A DNA stretch of 64,000 nt from Siphonodentalium dalli. Taxonomy: Eukaryota; Mollusca; Scaphopoda; Gadilida; Siphonodentaliidae. Shown in pieces: positions 19,621-32,399 of the stretch (positions are counted from its first letter, which is position 1; the number at the start of each line of letters is the position of its first letter). Under the pieces are notes generated by a model. That model did not search any database and was not told where the DNA came from. It was given only the letters and a program-made list of their open reading frames with translations. The stretch covers positions 41,459,549 through 41,523,548 of the forward strand of contig CP136067.1 of the NCBI GenBank assembly GCA_032622095.1, in the 5' to 3' direction. Both the position numbers and the translations under genes were made by a program.

Positions 19621-22600
19621 AACACTTCTTTACTTCCATCCAATTTTAACTGTCAATGATTGAGTCCATCTTATGGTATATTTATTTGGGCCTATATAAA
19701 CTCAAAAATTGAAGAAAACATAATTCCATATGGATATCTATATCACTATCGCTGTCCCAAACAAATACGGTCTGTACTAGAATAGTGAATAGCAATATGG
19801 CACACATGTAGCATTGCACAGGTAATTAAACAGTTTGAAATACACATGTAATACAACTCTTTCTGCACGAGACTGTACCTGCTGTAGTTCGATCATAAAA
19901 TCGGTCAACGATCTGCAACGATTACAAATTTCTATAAATAGTAACATTTTCAACTGTTACCGTTGTTCATTGCTCGATCATGACCACTTTGATTATAATT
20001 CTTTCATAACTCCGTCAATGTTCTTCCGTTGGTGATTTCAGGCAATAATTCCTTTTACATGTATATCCCTCCCATTCGAATTGACTATACCGCTTGTTTT
20101 TCGTTTTATTAAGCTGATGTTACGCTATTCCAGCAAACGGCCTCCCTCCACGGAAGCTATTTTCTGAGAACGAAAGCCGACTCAATCCCGACCAAGTCGG
20201 AAGTGTTCGGGTGTTTCCGCGACTGCACACGACAACTCGTTTGTGTATTTATTTCTCGTTTACAGTGGAATTATTCGTCCCGATTGAGGGAAAGTAAATA
20301 GTTAGTTACGTGGCCGTATAATTAGTACAAACTGATATCTGGTTAGGGCATTTCGTGTATGGGGGTTATTTTATTCAGTCTTTCCACAGAATAACGCAGG
20401 GAACTCAATTGTGAGGTTCAATTTACGTTTCACATCACTTTAAGCCCACATGGGTTTTTGAGCTCAAATAAAACAAAGGCCCCAAGGACCTCAACCTGGG
20501 TCAGTACGGTAGTTGTTTACACCGCGAAATTATACGCGGTCGGAACTTTGGAAGTTAGGTCTGCTTTTATTTGTTTATTTTGAGGTATGTATCTGAAAAT
20601 AAGTCTGACATAAGAATATAAAGAATATGTTATGTGCCCTACTTGTGTTTCTGTGTCTTTAAACCACGAAATATTCAGTTATCAGTCATTCCTGTTGGTC
20701 TGTAAATTACCCGGGAAAATTCCCGGTTCCCGGTTCTGATAAAATTTTCAGTCCCGTTCCCGGTTCCGCAAAATCCGGGAATATATTAAACCCTAATCCC
20801 GAAGCGAAACTGACGATATTTGGTATTTGCCAGTGAATACACTGAATAGCATGGTTATCATATAAATAATCATTAAAGGCATTTGAAACAAACATAATCA
20901 GTGCCGTTATGTCCGGTCTCATGTGGAAATACAGAAAAAAAATTACTCCTCGTGCCGTTAGAACGGTTATGTTTAGTAAAAATACATATTATACGCATGT
21001 TGCGCGCTCATAGTTTGAGAATATACGTTGCTTGATATCAGGTTGTATTTTGCCCCATTTATCAGCATGGAAGGTCGGGCGCATATGAACCGAAACCTAA
21101 AAAAACATTCTGTATGTGAAGTTCGTTTATATGCCAGGGGATGCTCTTCTGATGACTCCACAGCAGGTTATTATTTTCTGATTCCCAACGTTTTAAATAC
21201 CTATTTTCGGTTTGGTCTTAGTAAACATTTTCCAAATTATATAATTTACGTTTCCTAATGTTAACAAGCTACGCTGACCATCAAACAGAAATTATTGTAT
21301 TTTATGCTGTATCAGTATAATGTTTACAAACTTTACTGAAAACCAACATGTAAAGAGCGTTCCATTTTATATACAATTTATATACAATTACATCTGTACA
21401 TTTCTTATTATATTGCGGCCATTATTCCACTTGAAGCCATTCATACACTGATGATAAGTTTTGGGTCCAGTCTCATATATGTAACTTTTCTTTGTTCTAT
21501 AAGATTTTATACCTAATTATTGGAAAGTACGGTACAATTCGTAGATTTTTGTACGATATGTCTATGACACCACTCAATTTATCTTCTGGAAGTACAACCA
21601 ATGCATAAGAATACTCTGTAACAGTTATTGACAAATAAGAAGTTTTCCCGTTAGCACAATCAGGAAAGTGTATGTGCACCTTGTCATAATGATTCGTATT
21701 TTTTAAATTCTCATTTCGTTTTATATTACGTGGTATATGGCCCTGATAGTATATATATTTATATTTCTATGATTTAAAACTTGCTGAACAGTTTGACTTC
21801 TTCAACTTCGTCTTAATCGTCTACTTATGTTGACATTCACAATTGTCCATGTGTCGCTTCGAAATGTGTACCTATAGTTTTATTACACACCTTTGTACAT
21901 GTTACCGAAGAAAGGTTTACACCTGTATTATGCAGTGTTTCCAGCCACATGGTTATCTATACCTTACAACAAAGCTTGTCCTGATTAACCATGCATTATC
22001 CTGCATGTGTTCCAATGCGTATATTGCTGTTATTTTTGTAAAACTCTTAATCCAATCTTTTAAGCTATTCCCGAGATTGAATTCAGCGGGGACACATTGG
22101 AAATGGACGATCCAGTACTTTTTGGAAACAGTAGGTGTCGATCACTTATGATGCGCTTCGTAGAGTATAAGCAGAGGTCGGCGGTGTTTTTTTTCTGAGT
22201 TTTTGCGTAAATGCTTAGCGAATTCGACCGTCTCGAATGGGTTAATATATTCACTTCCGGTATAACTTGTAACATCTCCGATCGGTCATGGATGCAGAGG
22301 GTATTCGCTGCATGATATGATTTCCTTTTCCGTGGTCAGACAGCTAGGGGAAGTGTGGTCAGTTCCTTTTTATATTTTGCGTACTTGGCGGAATCCGCCG
22401 CAAGTTAGGAGTTAAAAGTGGCGGTTCCGCTTGAGATATCGACTTGGGGATTGGAAATTTTGTACATACATGTCTATTCTGCACGATAGTGCCCGAATCA
22501 TTTAGATAGGACCCCTCGGGACGGTGCGGTCGGGTACGGTCGGGTTTTAGTAGGACCCCCTACTTCTGGTGATTAGCCATTGACTCAATGTGTGGAAGTT

Positions 22601-22709
22601 CAACGCCCATCCATTGCGCTTCACTGTGGTGTTACACAGCTTAAGTTAATGGCCATATACGACACATTATAGGGATATGCTGGGTTTTGTCCACTGAAAT
22701 AATAAATAC

Positions 22710-22814
22710 GTTACGGACGCCTAGTGGTCGGATATGGTGCCATGTGACGCCCAGCGATATTGATCTCACTTCGCCTCACGTGACACAATATCTCACCACT
22801 AAGCGTCCGGTAAC
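22710..22814. mobile_element. small TIR element, unit 1 copy
   Basis: GTTACGGACGCCTAGTGG at the left is mirrored by CCACTAAGCGTCCGGTAAC at the right. About 105 bp in all, too short to code. Its counterpart in unit 2 is 26,866-26,970, so it predates the duplication. Confidence 0.6.
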
Positions 22815-22968
22815 TTATAATATATGTATGTTCATGTTGTAAGTGGATACGGTACCCTGAATATATATTTATATTTTATGTCATTTATACACATTCCGAC
22901 TTCCAACAAGCACCTCGAATTGTCCAAGAAAATTTCAATCTAGCACTCTATATCATTTCCACCCGTTA

Positions 22969-24569
22969 GGGTACGTTCATACGCTGGCAAAATTGCACTG
23001 CAAACTGCAAATATTCCATGCCCGATGGTCGTCTTGTTAGCTGGCATTTTTGCAGGTTGCCGACTATCTCGTGCTCTGCCGTGGCTGGCTGACAACAATC
23101 AACGATGATTTACTAGTATATGATAACGGTGTCTACCTCTTTGTCGGTGCACATAAAACGAGGCCACTAACAATAATTACAAGTAACCGTGTTGCCCTTG
23201 AGTCGAACTGTGTATCGGGGAGAGGCATTGATAGAACAATTTGTTCTCAGCTATTGTCATATTCATACTTAATTATACATGTATAAGCAAGGAATCTCAT
23301 GACGTGGTATAAAGAGTTCCGAAAGTGGTACTTTTCAGAAACGTTGGAGCTAGGATAAGTGGGCTGGCAAAATGGACACACACAGTGTCTCCATCTTCAC
23401 CAAATATATATCATGGTGGGGGTCTTGACAGTTGTGATAACGGTTCGTCTTTGGCATTCATAAATCATATATATATGCAACTATGCAGTCAATTATTATA
23501 AATAAAAGGCCTTCCGGCCACAGTGTCCCCGAAAAAGTGGCTTCATTGGGGGCATCAACTTTTCTGAAAAAAAATAACAAGGACCCTAAATCCGAAGCAA
23601 CCAGACAAAAATGGGTGGATCGTATCCATATTCGAAGTTCGAACTTGATCTGTATTTAGAGCTGATAAACTCATATACCAACTTTGATTAAGATATGATA
23701 ACACAAACCAAAGTTATCACCCAGAAACCATTTCCGGACGGACGGACGCACGGACGGACGGACGGACGGACGGAAACTTTTCGGGGGACAAAAACACCAA
23801 TACAATACGGGTACCAATGGGATTTCTCGAAAGTCGGACATTCGTCGGTTTTCTTCGTTGAGCTAAGTGCGGACCCACCATCGATCACTCTGAGTGACGT
23901 TTATGGTAATCATATACCAGACTTATCCCATCGATTGAGCTGGCTGTGGCGATCTCTCATTCCAACATATCAAGTGACATTATTTTGACTGGCGTAAAAA
24001 TACTAACACGCACTGCGTTCTTAATATATTGCAAACAGCTCAGCGATATCAGCAATCACGGAAAAACCGCTGCCGTATACAAGATCACTACTGTTGACAA
24101 CCGGCAGAAATTAATCCATTTTGGCAATTTTTCAGCTGGCATTTTTTCAGTTTGCGGTGCGTTCATACGCTGGCAAGTTTGCAGGGTATGTTTTTCCGAG
24201 CATTTCGTCATAGAAAACCACATGGTGCCATAATATGAACGGAAACATACACATAACATGCATCTTTACAACAGCTAACGACATGAGAAGTAAATTTATG
24301 TAGTTCCACTTGTAACAGCGCTATACTGTAATTTGCCTTCAAATACCTGTATGGTTTATTCTTGCGAGATAATTGCATGCTATTTACAGGCAATTTCCGG
24401 TAGCATAGCTATACAGGTGGAACTACAGAGATTTTACTTCGCACGTTGTTAGCTGTGGCACAGTTGCATCTTATATGCTTGTTTCCGTTCATATTCTGGC
24501 ACCATATAGTTTTCTACGACAAAATGCCTGCAAACCATACCGTGCAAACTTACCAGTGTATGAACGTAA
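22969..24569. mobile_element. candidate TIR element with nested fold-back (unit 1)
   Basis: GTACGTTCATACGCTGGCAA at the left end has an inverse TTACCAGTGTATGAACGTA at the right. A second, longer inverted pair (about 24,157-24,275 with 24,450-24,569) makes the right part a fold-back on its own. A lone copy of the end motif occurs at about 48,873. Target duplications are not evident. Confidence 0.5.
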
Positions 24570-24913
24570 TTAGTGATAGCCACTTTGTCACAAGCTTGAC
24601 TGAAAGTAGGAAATAGGAAAATATTCATACCCATCAACAAAATATTTTACGCTGCATATTAAACTATCGCATAAATCTCAACCCATTTTTCCAACTGAGA
24701 AATTTTCATGCATTTCGAACTGTTTTGTGCAAAGTTGGTGCGTGTATGAGACACCCACCTCATGCCGCCATGCACGTCTGTATGCCGCTGCGAGTAAACC
24801 TCCATGTGGCAATTGTATTACTGTATTAAATATTTATCAAAATCAAACAAAAACACCATAATCAACCTTCAATTATGTTACAGGTCAGAGTCCAATAATG
24901 GCAGTAGCAAGAA

Positions 24914-25075
24914 CAACAACAACAACAACCACAACCACAACCAAAACAACACCGACGACGACAACAAAAACGACGACAACAACATCGACAACAACAACGC
25001 CGACGACAACAACAACGACAGCACCAACTACGACGACGACAAAAACAACAACAACGCCGACAACAACTATTTCAA
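24914..25075. repeat. ACN trinucleotide microsatellite, unit 1
   Basis: About 160 bp of (ACA/ACG/ACC) triplets. It creates artificial Thr-rich and Asn/Asp-rich open frames. The corresponding array in unit 2 (29,412-29,452) is only about 40 bp. Confidence 0.95.
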
Positions 25076-26865
25076 GGCTTGGAGGTTGGTGACAACACTT
25101 ACTTTTTTAAAGGCATTTGAAACAAACGTCATCAGTACCGTTATGTCCGGTCTCATGTGGAAATACAGAAAAATTACTCCTCGTGCCGTTGGAACGGTTA
25201 TGTTTAGTAAAACTGCATATTATACGCATGTTGCGTGCTCATAGTTTGAGAATATACGTTGCTTGATATTAGGTGTATTTTGCCCCATTTATCAGCATGG
25301 CGGTGTGGTTCGGTTATTTGAACTGCACGGTTCTTTCTCTGGTGGTCAGTGTAGGTCGGGCGCATATGAACCGAACCCTAAAAAAACATTCTGTATGTGA
25401 AGTTCGTTTATATGCCAGGGGATGCTCTCCAGATGACTCCACAGCTGGTTATTATTTTCTGATTCCCAACGTTTTAAATACCTATTTTCGGTTTGGTCTT
25501 AGTAAACATTTTCCAAATTATATAATTTACGTTTCCTAATGTTAACAAGCTACGCTGACCATCAAACAGAAATTATTGTATTTTATGCTGTATCAGTATA
25601 ATGTTTACAAACTTTACTGAAAACCCACATATAAAGAGCGTTCCATTTTATATACAATTTATATACAATTACATCTGTACATTTCTTATTATATTGCGGC
25701 CATTATTCCACTTGAAGCCATTCATACACTGATAATAAGTTTTGGGTCCAGTCTCATATATGTAAATTTTCTTTGTTCTATAAGATTTTATACCTAATTA
25801 TTGGAAAGTACGGTACAATTCGTAGAGAGTTGTACGATATGTGTATGACACCACTCAATTTATCTTCTGGAAGTACAGCCAATGCATAAGAATACACTGT
25901 AACAGTTATTGACAAATAAGCAGTTTTCCCGTTAGCACAATCAGGAAAGTGTATGTGCACCTTGTCATAATGATTCGTATTTTTTAAATTCTCATTTTGT
26001 TTTATATTACGTGGTATATGGCCCTGATAGTATATATATTTATATTTCTATGATTTAAAACTTGCTGAACAGTTTGACTTCTTCTACTACTTCGTCTTAA
26101 TCGTCTACTTATGTTGACATTCACAATTGTCCATGTGTCACTTCCAAATGTGTACCTATAGTTTTATTAAACACCTTTGTACATGTTACCGAAGAAAGGT
26201 TTACACCTGTATTATGCAGTGTTCCCAGGCACATGGATTATGATGGATATACCTTACAACACAGCTTGTCCTGATTAACCATGCATTATCCTGCATGTGT
26301 TCCAATGCGTATATTGCTGTTATTTTTGTAAAACTCTTAATCCAATCTTTTAAGCTATTCCCGAGATTGAATCCAGCGGGGGCACATTGGAAGTGGACGA
26401 TCCAGCACTGTTTTGAAACAGTAGGTGTCTATCACTTATGATGCGCTTCGCAGAGTATAAGCAGAGGTCGGCGGTGTTTTTTTCTGAGTTTTTGCGTAAA
26501 TACATAGCGAATTCGACCGCCTCGAATGGGTTAATATATTCACATCCGGTATAACTTGTAACATGTCCAATCGGTCGTGGATGCAGAGGGTATTCGCTGC
26601 ATGATATGCTTTCCTTTTCCGTGGTCAGACAGCTAGGGGAGGTGCGGTCGGTTCCTTTTTTTATTTTGCGTAATTGGCGGTGCGGGACGGTGCGGTCGGG
26701 TTTTAGTAGGACCCCCTACTTCTGGTGATTAGCCATTGACTCAATGTGTGGAAGTTCAACGCCCATCCATTGCGCTTCACTGTGGTGTTACACAGCTTAA
26801 GTTAATGGCCATAGACGACACATTATAGGGATACGCTGGGTTTTGTATGCTGACATAATAAATAC

Positions 26866-26970
26866 GTTACGGACGCCTAGTGGTCGGATATGGTGTCGTG
26901 TGACGCTCAGCGATATTGATCTCACTTCGCCTCACGTAACACAATATCTCACCACTAAGCGTCCGGTAAT
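26866..26970. mobile_element. small TIR element, unit 2 copy
   Basis: Same inverted ends (GTTACGGACGCC and GGCGTCC-type inverse) and same position within the duplicated unit as 22,710-22,814. Confidence 0.6.
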
Positions 26971-27756
26971 TTATAATACATGTATGTTCATGTTGTAAGT
27001 GGAGCTACGGTACCCTGAATATATATTTATATTTTATGTCATTTATACACATTCCGACTTCCAACAAGCACCTCGAATTGTCCAAGCGTTAGAAAATTTC
27101 AATCTAGCACTCCATATCATTTCCACCAGTTAGGGTACGTTCATACGCTGGCAAAATTGCACTGCAAACTGCAAATATTCCATGCCCGATGGTCGTCTTG
27201 TTAGCTGGCATTTTTGCAGGTTGCCGACTATCTCGTGCTCTGCCGTGGCTGGCTGACAACAATCAACGATGCTTTACTACTATATGATAACGGTGTCTAC
27301 CTCTTTGCCGGTGCACATAAAACGAGGCCACTAACAATAATTACAAGTATCCGTGTTGTCCTTGAGTCGAACTGTGTATCGGGGAGAGGCATTGATAGAA
27401 CAATTTGTTCTCAGCTATTGTCATATTCATACTTAATTATACATGTATACGCGAGGAATCCCATGACGTGGTATAAAGAGTTCCGAAAGTGGTACTTTCC
27501 AGAAAGGTTGGAGCTAGGGGAAGGGGGCTGGCAAAATGGACACACACAGTGTCGACATCTTCACCAAAGATATATCATGGTGGGGGTCTTGACAGTTGTG
27601 ATAACGGTTCGTCTTTGGCATTCATAAAGCATATATATATATGCAACTTTGCAGTCAATTATTATTATAAACAAAAGGCCGTCCGGCCACAGTGTCCCCC
27701 GAAAAAGTGGCGTCATTGGGGGCATCAGCTTTTCTGAAAAAAATAACAAGGACCCT

Positions 27757-28190
27757 AAATCCGAAGCAACCAGACAAAAATGGGTGGATCGTACCCATAT
27801 TCGAACTTGATCTGTATTTCGAGCTGATAAACTCATATACCAACTTTGATTCAGATATGATCACACAAACTAAAGTTATCATCCGGAAACCAGAAATTGA
27901 CAGGATTGCAAGTCGTAAAAGGGCCATAACTCTCACAAAAATGGGCAGAGCAAACCCATATTCGAACCTGATCTATATTTTGGGCTGATAAACAATCATA
28001 CTACATTTGATTCAGATGTGATCACACAAACTAAAGTTATCATTCGGAAACCAGAAATTGACAGGATTCTAAGTCGAAAAAGGGCCACAACTCTCGCAAA
28101 AATGGGCGGAGCAAACCCATATTCGAACTTGACCTGTATTTTGGTCTGATAAACTCACCTATCAAATTTGCTTTTGATGTAATAACCGAA
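27757..28190 (+). repeat. tandem repeat, about 146-bp monomer x3
   Basis: Successive monomers contain AAAATGGG, AACCCATATTCGAAC or a variant, CTGATAAAC and ACTAAAGTTATCATYCGGAAA. Unit 1 has a single monomer at the matching position. A (CGGA)n run follows directly. Confidence 0.85.
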
Positions 28191-28214
28191 ACTAAAGTTA
28201 TCATCCGGAAACCA

Positions 28215-28270
28215 TTTCCGGACGGACGGACGCACGGACGCACGCACGGACGGACGGACGGACGGACGGA
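28215..28270. repeat. CGGA tetranucleotide microsatellite
   Basis: Runs of CGGACGGA with CGCACGGA interruptions. The counterpart in unit 1 is at 23,735-23,775, and a short one is at 13,512-13,523. Confidence 0.95.
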
Positions 28271-29459
28271 AAATTTTCGGGGGACAAAAACACCAATACA
28301 ATGCGGGTACCAATGGGATTTCTCGAAAGTCGGACATTCGTCGGTTTTCTTCGTTGAGCTAAGTGCGGACCCACCATCGATCACTCTGAGTGACGTTTAT
28401 GGTACTCATATATCAGACTTATCCCATCGATGGAGCTGGCTGTGGCGATCTCTCATTCCAACATATCAAGTGACATTATTTTGACTGGCCTATAAATACT
28501 ATCACGCACTGCGTTCTTAATATATTGCAAACAGCTCAGCGATATCAGCAATCACGGAAAAACCGCTGCCGTATACAAGATCACTACTAACGCTGATTTG
28601 TTGACAACCGGCAGAAATTAATCCATTTTGGCAATTTTTCAGCTAGCATTTTTTCAGTTTGCGGTGCGTTCATACGCTGGCAAGTTTGCAGGGTATGTTT
28701 TTCCGGGCATTTCGTCATAGAAAACCACATGGTGCCAGAATATGAACGGAAACATGCACATAACATGCATCTTTACAACAGCTAACGACATGGGAAGTAA
28801 ATTTATGTAGTTCCACTTGTAACAGCGCTATACTGTAATTTGCCTTCAAATACCTGTATGGTTTATTCTTGCGAGATAATTGCATGCTATTTACAGGCAA
28901 ATTCCGGTAGCATAGCTACAGGTGGAACTACAGAGATTTTACTTCGCACGTTGTTAGCTGTGGTACAGTTGCATCTTATATGCTTGTTTCCGTTCATATT
29001 CTGGCACCATATAGTTTTCTACGAATGCCTGCAAACCATACCGTGCAAACTTACCAGTGTATGAACGTAATTAGTGATAGCCATTTTGTCACAAGCTTGA
29101 CTGAAAGTAGGAAATAGGAAAATATTCATACCCATCAACAAAATATTTTACGCTGCATATTAAACTATCGCATAAATCTCAACCCATTTTTCCAACTGAT
29201 AATTTTTTATGTATTTCGAACTGTTTTGTGCAAAGTTGGTTCGTGTATGAGACACCCACCTCATGCCGCCATGCACGTCTGTGTATGCCCCTGCGAGTAA
29301 ACCTCCATGTGGCAATTGTATTACTGTATTAAATATTTATCAAAATCAAACAAAAACACCATAATCAACCTTCAATTATGTTACAGGTCAGAGTCCAATA
29401 ATGGCAGCAGCAACAACGACGACAACATCGACAACAACGCCGACAACAACTATGAAATC

Positions 29460-30005
29460 AATTACGATATCGGTATAATACATGTACATATTACACACGA
29501 ATACGTATATATATTAAAGATGCTTTCAGTGTCCGGTTTAACACCCCCTAAATTACTATTTCTTCGGTTTCAGGGGTGAAAAAGTATTTGATTTGAGCCT
29601 AGGAACCCGCCATGCATTCAAGGTACAAACTTATTTGATGTCGATTTTTGAAATCTGTTTAATTTCTCCACATTGAAATCCATATACGGTAGTACCTGGT
29701 TCGAACTGGAATCCCCCAGCATGTGTCATCAAAATTGTAAAAAAATACATTATGTCATGTCTCATCAGTATGGTAGATTATAACCTGTCTATTTTCATGA
29801 ATAAATCATTATTACCGAATCATGAATAAATATACCTATATTTGAAAGCCAAATATAAAATTAAGATAATGTAAATGTTTTTTTTTGTTGCTATTTTAGT
29901 CATAATTTTCGTCGTCTTTTATGCCGAAAATAATTTTCGATCTGTCAAAGCAACCGCGAACTGTGACTTTGCGAACTCTCGTAACGGCCCGTCCGCGCAT
30001 GACCG
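29460..30005. other. no recognisable feature
   Basis: AT-rich spacer between the duplication and M2 copy 2. No supported gene or repeat. Confidence 0.4.
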
Positions 30006-30009
30006 TATA

Positions 30010-30173
30010 CAGTAATGCTCTAAGTAATTGACTTCTTAACCACAGCTGAATTATGGGTAACTTTTCAGGATTTAGTCTCCGATGAATGACAACAATCCAT
30101 ATTTCCGACTAAATCCTGAATGTTACCCATAATTCTGCTCTGGTTAAGAAGTCGATTACTTATAGCATTACTG
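30010..30173. mobile_element. palindromic MITE family M2, copy 2 (short form)
   Basis: TA-CAGTAATGC and GCATTACTG-TA bound the element. Arms such as GGGTAACTTTTCAGGATTTA pair with TAAATCCTGAATGTTACCC. At about 164 bp it lacks much of the central hairpin seen in copies 1 and 3. Confidence 0.85.
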
Positions 30174-30424
30174 TATATTTCCCGTATACAATATTCGACG
30201 TGGTGAAATAAATAGATTTTAAAAATCTAAATATAATAACTTTGAAAGATTTGTTCCTCGAATCAGATCAAATATTTGTTACCCCCGACGCCCAAGAAAT
30301 AGTAAATTAGGGATTGGACAGGGTATCTTTAACATATGTGTCAATTGAGTTAATTACATTTCAACATTTAGCAGAAAGGCGGAATGTACAAGAGATATGC
30401 CTAATTTATATGCGATATGCGATT

Positions 30425-30560
30425 AATTCTATGAGTTGGTCATTCGGAAACCAATATATGTTTTATTCAATAATTACAACCATGGTTGTATAATATATAT
30501 GATCTTGAGTGCGGTACCATTTCGGACTATGGTTTTCTTGTTATAATATGATGGCAGGGA
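30425..30560 (+). repeat. dispersed repeat family R1, copy 3
   Basis: Contains GAGTTGGTCATTCGGAAACC, ATATATATGATCTTGAG and GACTATGGTTTTCTTGTT, in the same order as the other R1 copies. Confidence 0.6.
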
Positions 30561-31180
30561 TAGCGCAAATCATGGACGAAGATAGTTATGATTATCGCAA
30601 CACTGGAACGAGAAATGAACCCAATGTGGTGAGAAAGAAAGGCAACTAAGCAGCCTCGTGCACCAACGCCGAGTAAAGATGTTATGATAATTTAAATGGA
30701 CCGCATCCTTCAGATATATAATGTAGGGACCTCAGTCCCGAAATCATGACGCTGCCAAACTGATTTGACAGGGTTAAAGTAAAAAGCTTAATACCCACGT
30801 ATAATTTTGAATTTGAAGAATTGAATTATGAACCAAATTTATGGTAAACAACGAAACGAGTAATACTTTAAATATTAACTGGTAATAAAACAAATACCGG
30901 TACGCTGAAAGAATATAGGTAGTAAAAATATTAAGGATTTAAAGTAATATTAGGTACTCAATTGATACCATAGGTACATGTACTACTGACAATATGTGAT
31001 AAAATGAAAGTATTCTTGGAATGACGATTGAATGGATTGAAACTCAAGAAGGCAATTAATTAGTCCATGATAATCCATGTAATAATGTTCCCAGGATATT
31101 AATGAAAGTGCAAAGGTCCTACCTTAGGATGAATTACTGCTACCCTAAACTAATGGCATGAACAATTACCAAATATATGT
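30561..31180. other. no recognisable feature
   Basis: AT-rich sequence with no supportable gene or repeat. Confidence 0.4.
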
Positions 31181-31189
31181 ATGTCACCT

Positions 31190-32375
31190 ATGGAGAAAGC
31201 CACATGTAGAATAATGTATTGATGAAGCCAATTGTGTTATAATATATGCAGAAATAAAAACACCTGTAAAATAATATGTTTATAAAGCAGCATATGACAT
31301 ATATTTAGGATGACACCTGTAACCTAACATATCTATTAAGTCACCTATGAGAATAAAATCTTTAGACAGCTACCTGCAATAAATATTTAGCAAGCCACCT
31401 GCTAAATAAGGTTAAATACTTAGAACACCACCTGCAAAATAATATGTGAAGAGGGCAGCCTGTGAAATATGTATATATATAGAAAGCCACATATAAAAAA
31501 AATTGATATGTAGAGAACCACCCGTAAAGTAATATTTTTAGAGAAAACAAAAACATATGTAAAATAGTATATATTTAACATGCAACCTGTAAACCAATAT
31601 AGTTAGAAAGCCTCCTGTAAAATAATATATATAGAAAGAGCCTGTAAAATAATATATTGAGAAAGCTACCTGTAATAGAGCAACGGCTCCAATGTAGTAT
31701 AATTGAGCCTACTTATGAGAAAAACATGCCTAACCCGTAAACAAGCTTATTAACGCAACAAGCGCATGTACATGTAGGCATAATAAAATTGGAGTTACAT
31801 GACGTATGCACAAGAACCAAATAGTTATACACATACGTATGTATAACATCCACTGTCATAACGTGTGCATAAAAACCACATTTCATAAACATAAAGTTAT
31901 ATATGTGGGCACAATAACCAAGAAGTCCTAAACGTATGCATATAATAACCGAACCGTTATAAATGTATGTACCATAAGGTCATAACAACAGTCATAAACG
32001 TGTGCACAATAACCACACATTTATAAACTTCCAGCCACAAATATGTGCACAATAACGGAAGAGTTATGTACACGTACCGTACAGGCGTACACATAATTAC
32101 CCCTCAGCAACAGACGGATACATAATAACCACATCGTTATAAACGTATAACGAATTTGGAAAGCCTCCTGTGAGATAATATGTATTTAGGAAGCCTGAGC
32201 CTGTAAGATAATATATTTAGAAATCCACCTGTAAATTAAAGTAACTATCTCAAACCACTTCGAATATCCATAAACCTGGAATGATAAACGCATGCATAGT
32301 AGCCAAATGGTTATAAGCGATAATAATAATCACATAGTTATAAACCATTGCACAATAGCCAGATAGTTATACAGT
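31190..32375 (+). repeat. two interleaved degenerate minisatellites
   Basis: Array A has a period of about 30 bp built on AGAAAGCCACCTGTAAAATA plus ATATATTT (31,190-31,690 and again 32,155-32,245). Array B has a period of about 38 bp built on CGTRTGCACAATAACCACAT plus AGTTATAAA (31,740-32,150 and again 32,280-32,375). The order is A-B-A-B. Units are strongly diverged, and neither array codes. Confidence 0.75.
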
Positions 32376-32399
32376 AACGCGAACACTGAAAGGTTAGCA

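Larger units (their letters stand above)
15827..20795. mobile_element. probable large hAT-like element with CCCGGG-rich ends
   Basis: The left end TAGGGTTTAATCCCGGGACC and the right end CCGGGAATATATTAAACCCTA are inverted relatives. Inside both ends lies repeated CCCGGTTCCCGGTTC. The flanks ATCCCAAA (15,819-15,826) and ATCCCGAA (20,796-20,803) form an 8-bp target duplication with one mismatch. The roughly 5-kb interior has no transposase frame that I recognise and carries tandem repeats. The two ends could instead belong to different copies. Confidence 0.5.
20876..25080 (+). repeat. 4.2-kb segmental tandem duplication, unit 1
   Basis: Unit 1 begins AAAGGCATTTGAAACAAACA and is matched nearly end to end by 25,108-29,455. 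It ends in an ACN trinucleotide repeat. It contains a small TIR element (22,710-22,814), a fold-back (24,157-24,569), a CGGA microsatellite and one copy of a roughly 146-bp monomer. A stretch of about 150 bp near 22,385-22,530 is absent from unit 2. The open frames that are shared between units (60-97 codons) match no family I know. Confidence 0.9.
25108..29455 (+). repeat. 4.2-kb segmental tandem duplication, unit 2
   Basis: Collinear with unit 1 at high identity. Differences visible by eye are an extra stretch of about 43 bp near 25,303, loss of about 150 bp near 26,680, three instead of one of the ~146-bp monomers (27,757-28,190), and a much shorter ACN array. The 23,050/27,214 frame is longer here because a stop is absent. 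No protein family is recognised. Confidence 0.9.

Noticed and set aside
24804-25244. Asn/Asp-rich and Thr-rich proteins
   Set aside because: Both frames are translations of an ACN microsatellite whose length differs between the duplicated units.
31190-32375. CRISPR-like repeat/spacer array
   Set aside because: Units are degenerate, spacers are not unique and of constant length, and the window is eukaryotic.
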